DNA of 64,000 nt, from assembly GCF_963662255.1 (NCBI RefSeq), contig NC_085060.1, forward strand, positions 12,309,925 through 12,373,924, given 5' to 3'. Below are positions 62,761 to 64,000 of this stretch, one piece after another. Made by a program: the position numbers and the translations under genes. Each line of letters begins with the position of its first letter. Position 1 is the first letter of the stretch. Source of the DNA: Cinclus cinclus (Eukaryota; Chordata; Aves; Passeriformes; Cinclidae). Below the pieces are notes generated by a model. It saw only the letters and a list, made by a program, of their open reading frames with translations. It did not search any database and was not told where the DNA came from.

Positions 62761-64000
62761 GAAATTCTGATTTTTACACTCAAGTCATACAATCATAGAG
62801 GGGAAAAGAAACAATCTCACACTCTTCTATCCACCTACCTCTCCGAAATCCAAGCAGGAGTAAGATTAGAGGTATCTAAAAGAAGCTAATCTATTCTTAA
62901 CCCTGCTTCCTAAGTGACAGCAAAATTAAATTGAAGCAATCATGAATCATAGGAGAATCAGAGCTGAGTAACTAATTGGCCTATTTTCTGTACTGTCAGA
63001 ATCCTCTTGAGCAATTTTCCTCAATTATAACTGCAAATCAGCATGTTTTTTCCTCCTCACAAACTACTTGTTGCTGAGGGACTAACTAGGTGTCTCAGAA
63101 TATTTCCTGATCTGTTGCTGGAGACCAGTTCCCACTGTTAAATAATTACAGAGAGTTCAGAGTCCTGTGTTGAAGGGAAAAAAGAAAAAAAAAAAAAAAA
63201 ACAAAACAGCCTTTTACCTATAAAAAGAGAATAAGCCTAATAGCAGGCTTTTCCCATAATTGGACATCTTTGATCGAAGCTAAGGACAGCCTCAACAGAC
63301 GATTCTCAACACTTGCTCTTCAGATATGGATTTCCCTTCAGTATGAAGGCTATAATACTAAAAATCTGCCAAATGTAGGGTCCATTGGAAAAAAAGGACA
63401 GAAGTTATTCACTGCTGTTGTTCAGGGAGATCAAAGATATGATTAAACTTGCACTCAATGACACCAACCAAGGGAAGTTGGTGGCTTCTCTGGCTACCTG
63501 CTGATGGCACATGATGTACATTCCACCTGTTACTTTTATTCTTAAAGATGCATTATTATGTCTATAAATTAGATCAATTTGCCCCTGTAATAGCAAATAT
63601 GTAATGAAAACACAAAATCTCATCTTTTATAAAGCATAAATAACACCCCAAAGAGATCCCTTTGGAAAAATGAAGGTGATAAAACAATTGACCTTTCTAA
63701 AACATACTATCCAAATTTCCTCACTTCAACCAGACTATAAAATTATATATAATTGTATATAATCTATAAAATAGATTAACAAAACTAATCTGGAATAAAG
63801 TTGATAAAAAAGGGTTAAAAAAAAATCAACTTTCTTAGTCATTTCAGAGCAGGGATACTTCAGTGGATGACAAAGCATTTGGGTCTCCCAGGTGACAGGT
63901 CCAGCAGATTCACTGTGACCTGGCAGGACAGTGAGGAAAACCTACACATAACAGCCTAAGGGCTTTTGTTTGTTTGCTTTTAAAAAAAAATCTTTCCCAC
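62761..64000. other. AT-rich non-coding DNA to the window end
   Basis: No gene was recognised. It contains the A-rich tract at 63178-63208 and a nearly pure A/T patch around 63735-63780. Confidence 0.6.
63178..63208. repeat. A-rich tract (A18 run)
   Basis: A6, G, then about 18 consecutive A and a CAAAACA end. Upstream there is only the weak AATAAT near 63141, so no retrocopy is called. Confidence 0.8.

Noticed and set aside
63141..63208. A18 run considered as a retrocopy tail
   Set aside because: Only a weak AATAAT lies upstream, too far for a normal signal, and no body or target duplication was seen.

Overview
The window looks like non-coding nuclear DNA from a bird, probably a songbird. 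It is AT-rich, contains no open reading frame that reads like a protein gene, and carries at least seven fragments of CR1 LINEs. Several of these end in the avian CR1 3' signature (variants of ATTCTATGATTCTA) or carry familiar CR1 3'-region phrases such as 'ggcttggagcagcctggga' and 'gtttagtggtggacttgg'. CR1 also occurs in crocodilians and turtles. The placement in birds, and especially in songbirds, rests on the CR1 wording and on the otherwise low repeat content, and is inference. The window is either a gene desert or the inside of very large introns; the sequence alone cannot say which.

Layout: 1-9.17 kb is plain AT-rich sequence with homopolymer tracts. 9.17-12.7 kb holds three minus-strand CR1 3' fragments and a T-rich/A-rich inverted tract near 11.5 kb. 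15.2-15.7 kb is an unassigned GC-richer islet. 17-34 kb is AT-rich sequence with AT/AC microsatellites and A- or A/C-rich tracts. 34.57-34.70 kb is probably a decayed palindromic amniote MITE. 38.9-39.3 kb is the longest CR1 fragment (minus strand) and still encodes a recognisable ORF2 C-terminus. 45.4-45.9 kb holds two plus-strand CR1 3' ends from different subfamilies, back to back. About 46.5-47.9 kb is a GC-rich island that includes a 53-bp minisatellite of seven copies plus a partial one, followed by an AATAAA signal and a T-rich downstream element; an LTR-like element or a non-coding transcript end is the best guess. 61.9-62.25 kb is a plus-strand CR1 3' end. At 62.56 kb a run of 19 T sits next to an inverted AATAAA, which suggests a minus-strand polyadenylated retrocopy.

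No genes were found to work together: no operons, tRNAs, rRNAs, CRISPR arrays or intact transposase, integrase or reverse-transcriptase frames could be supported. The strongest signal that the CR1 annotation does not explain is the 46.5-47.9 kb island. Its 53-bp array carries a canonical G-quadruplex motif on the minus strand in five of seven copies and is open in all three forward frames.
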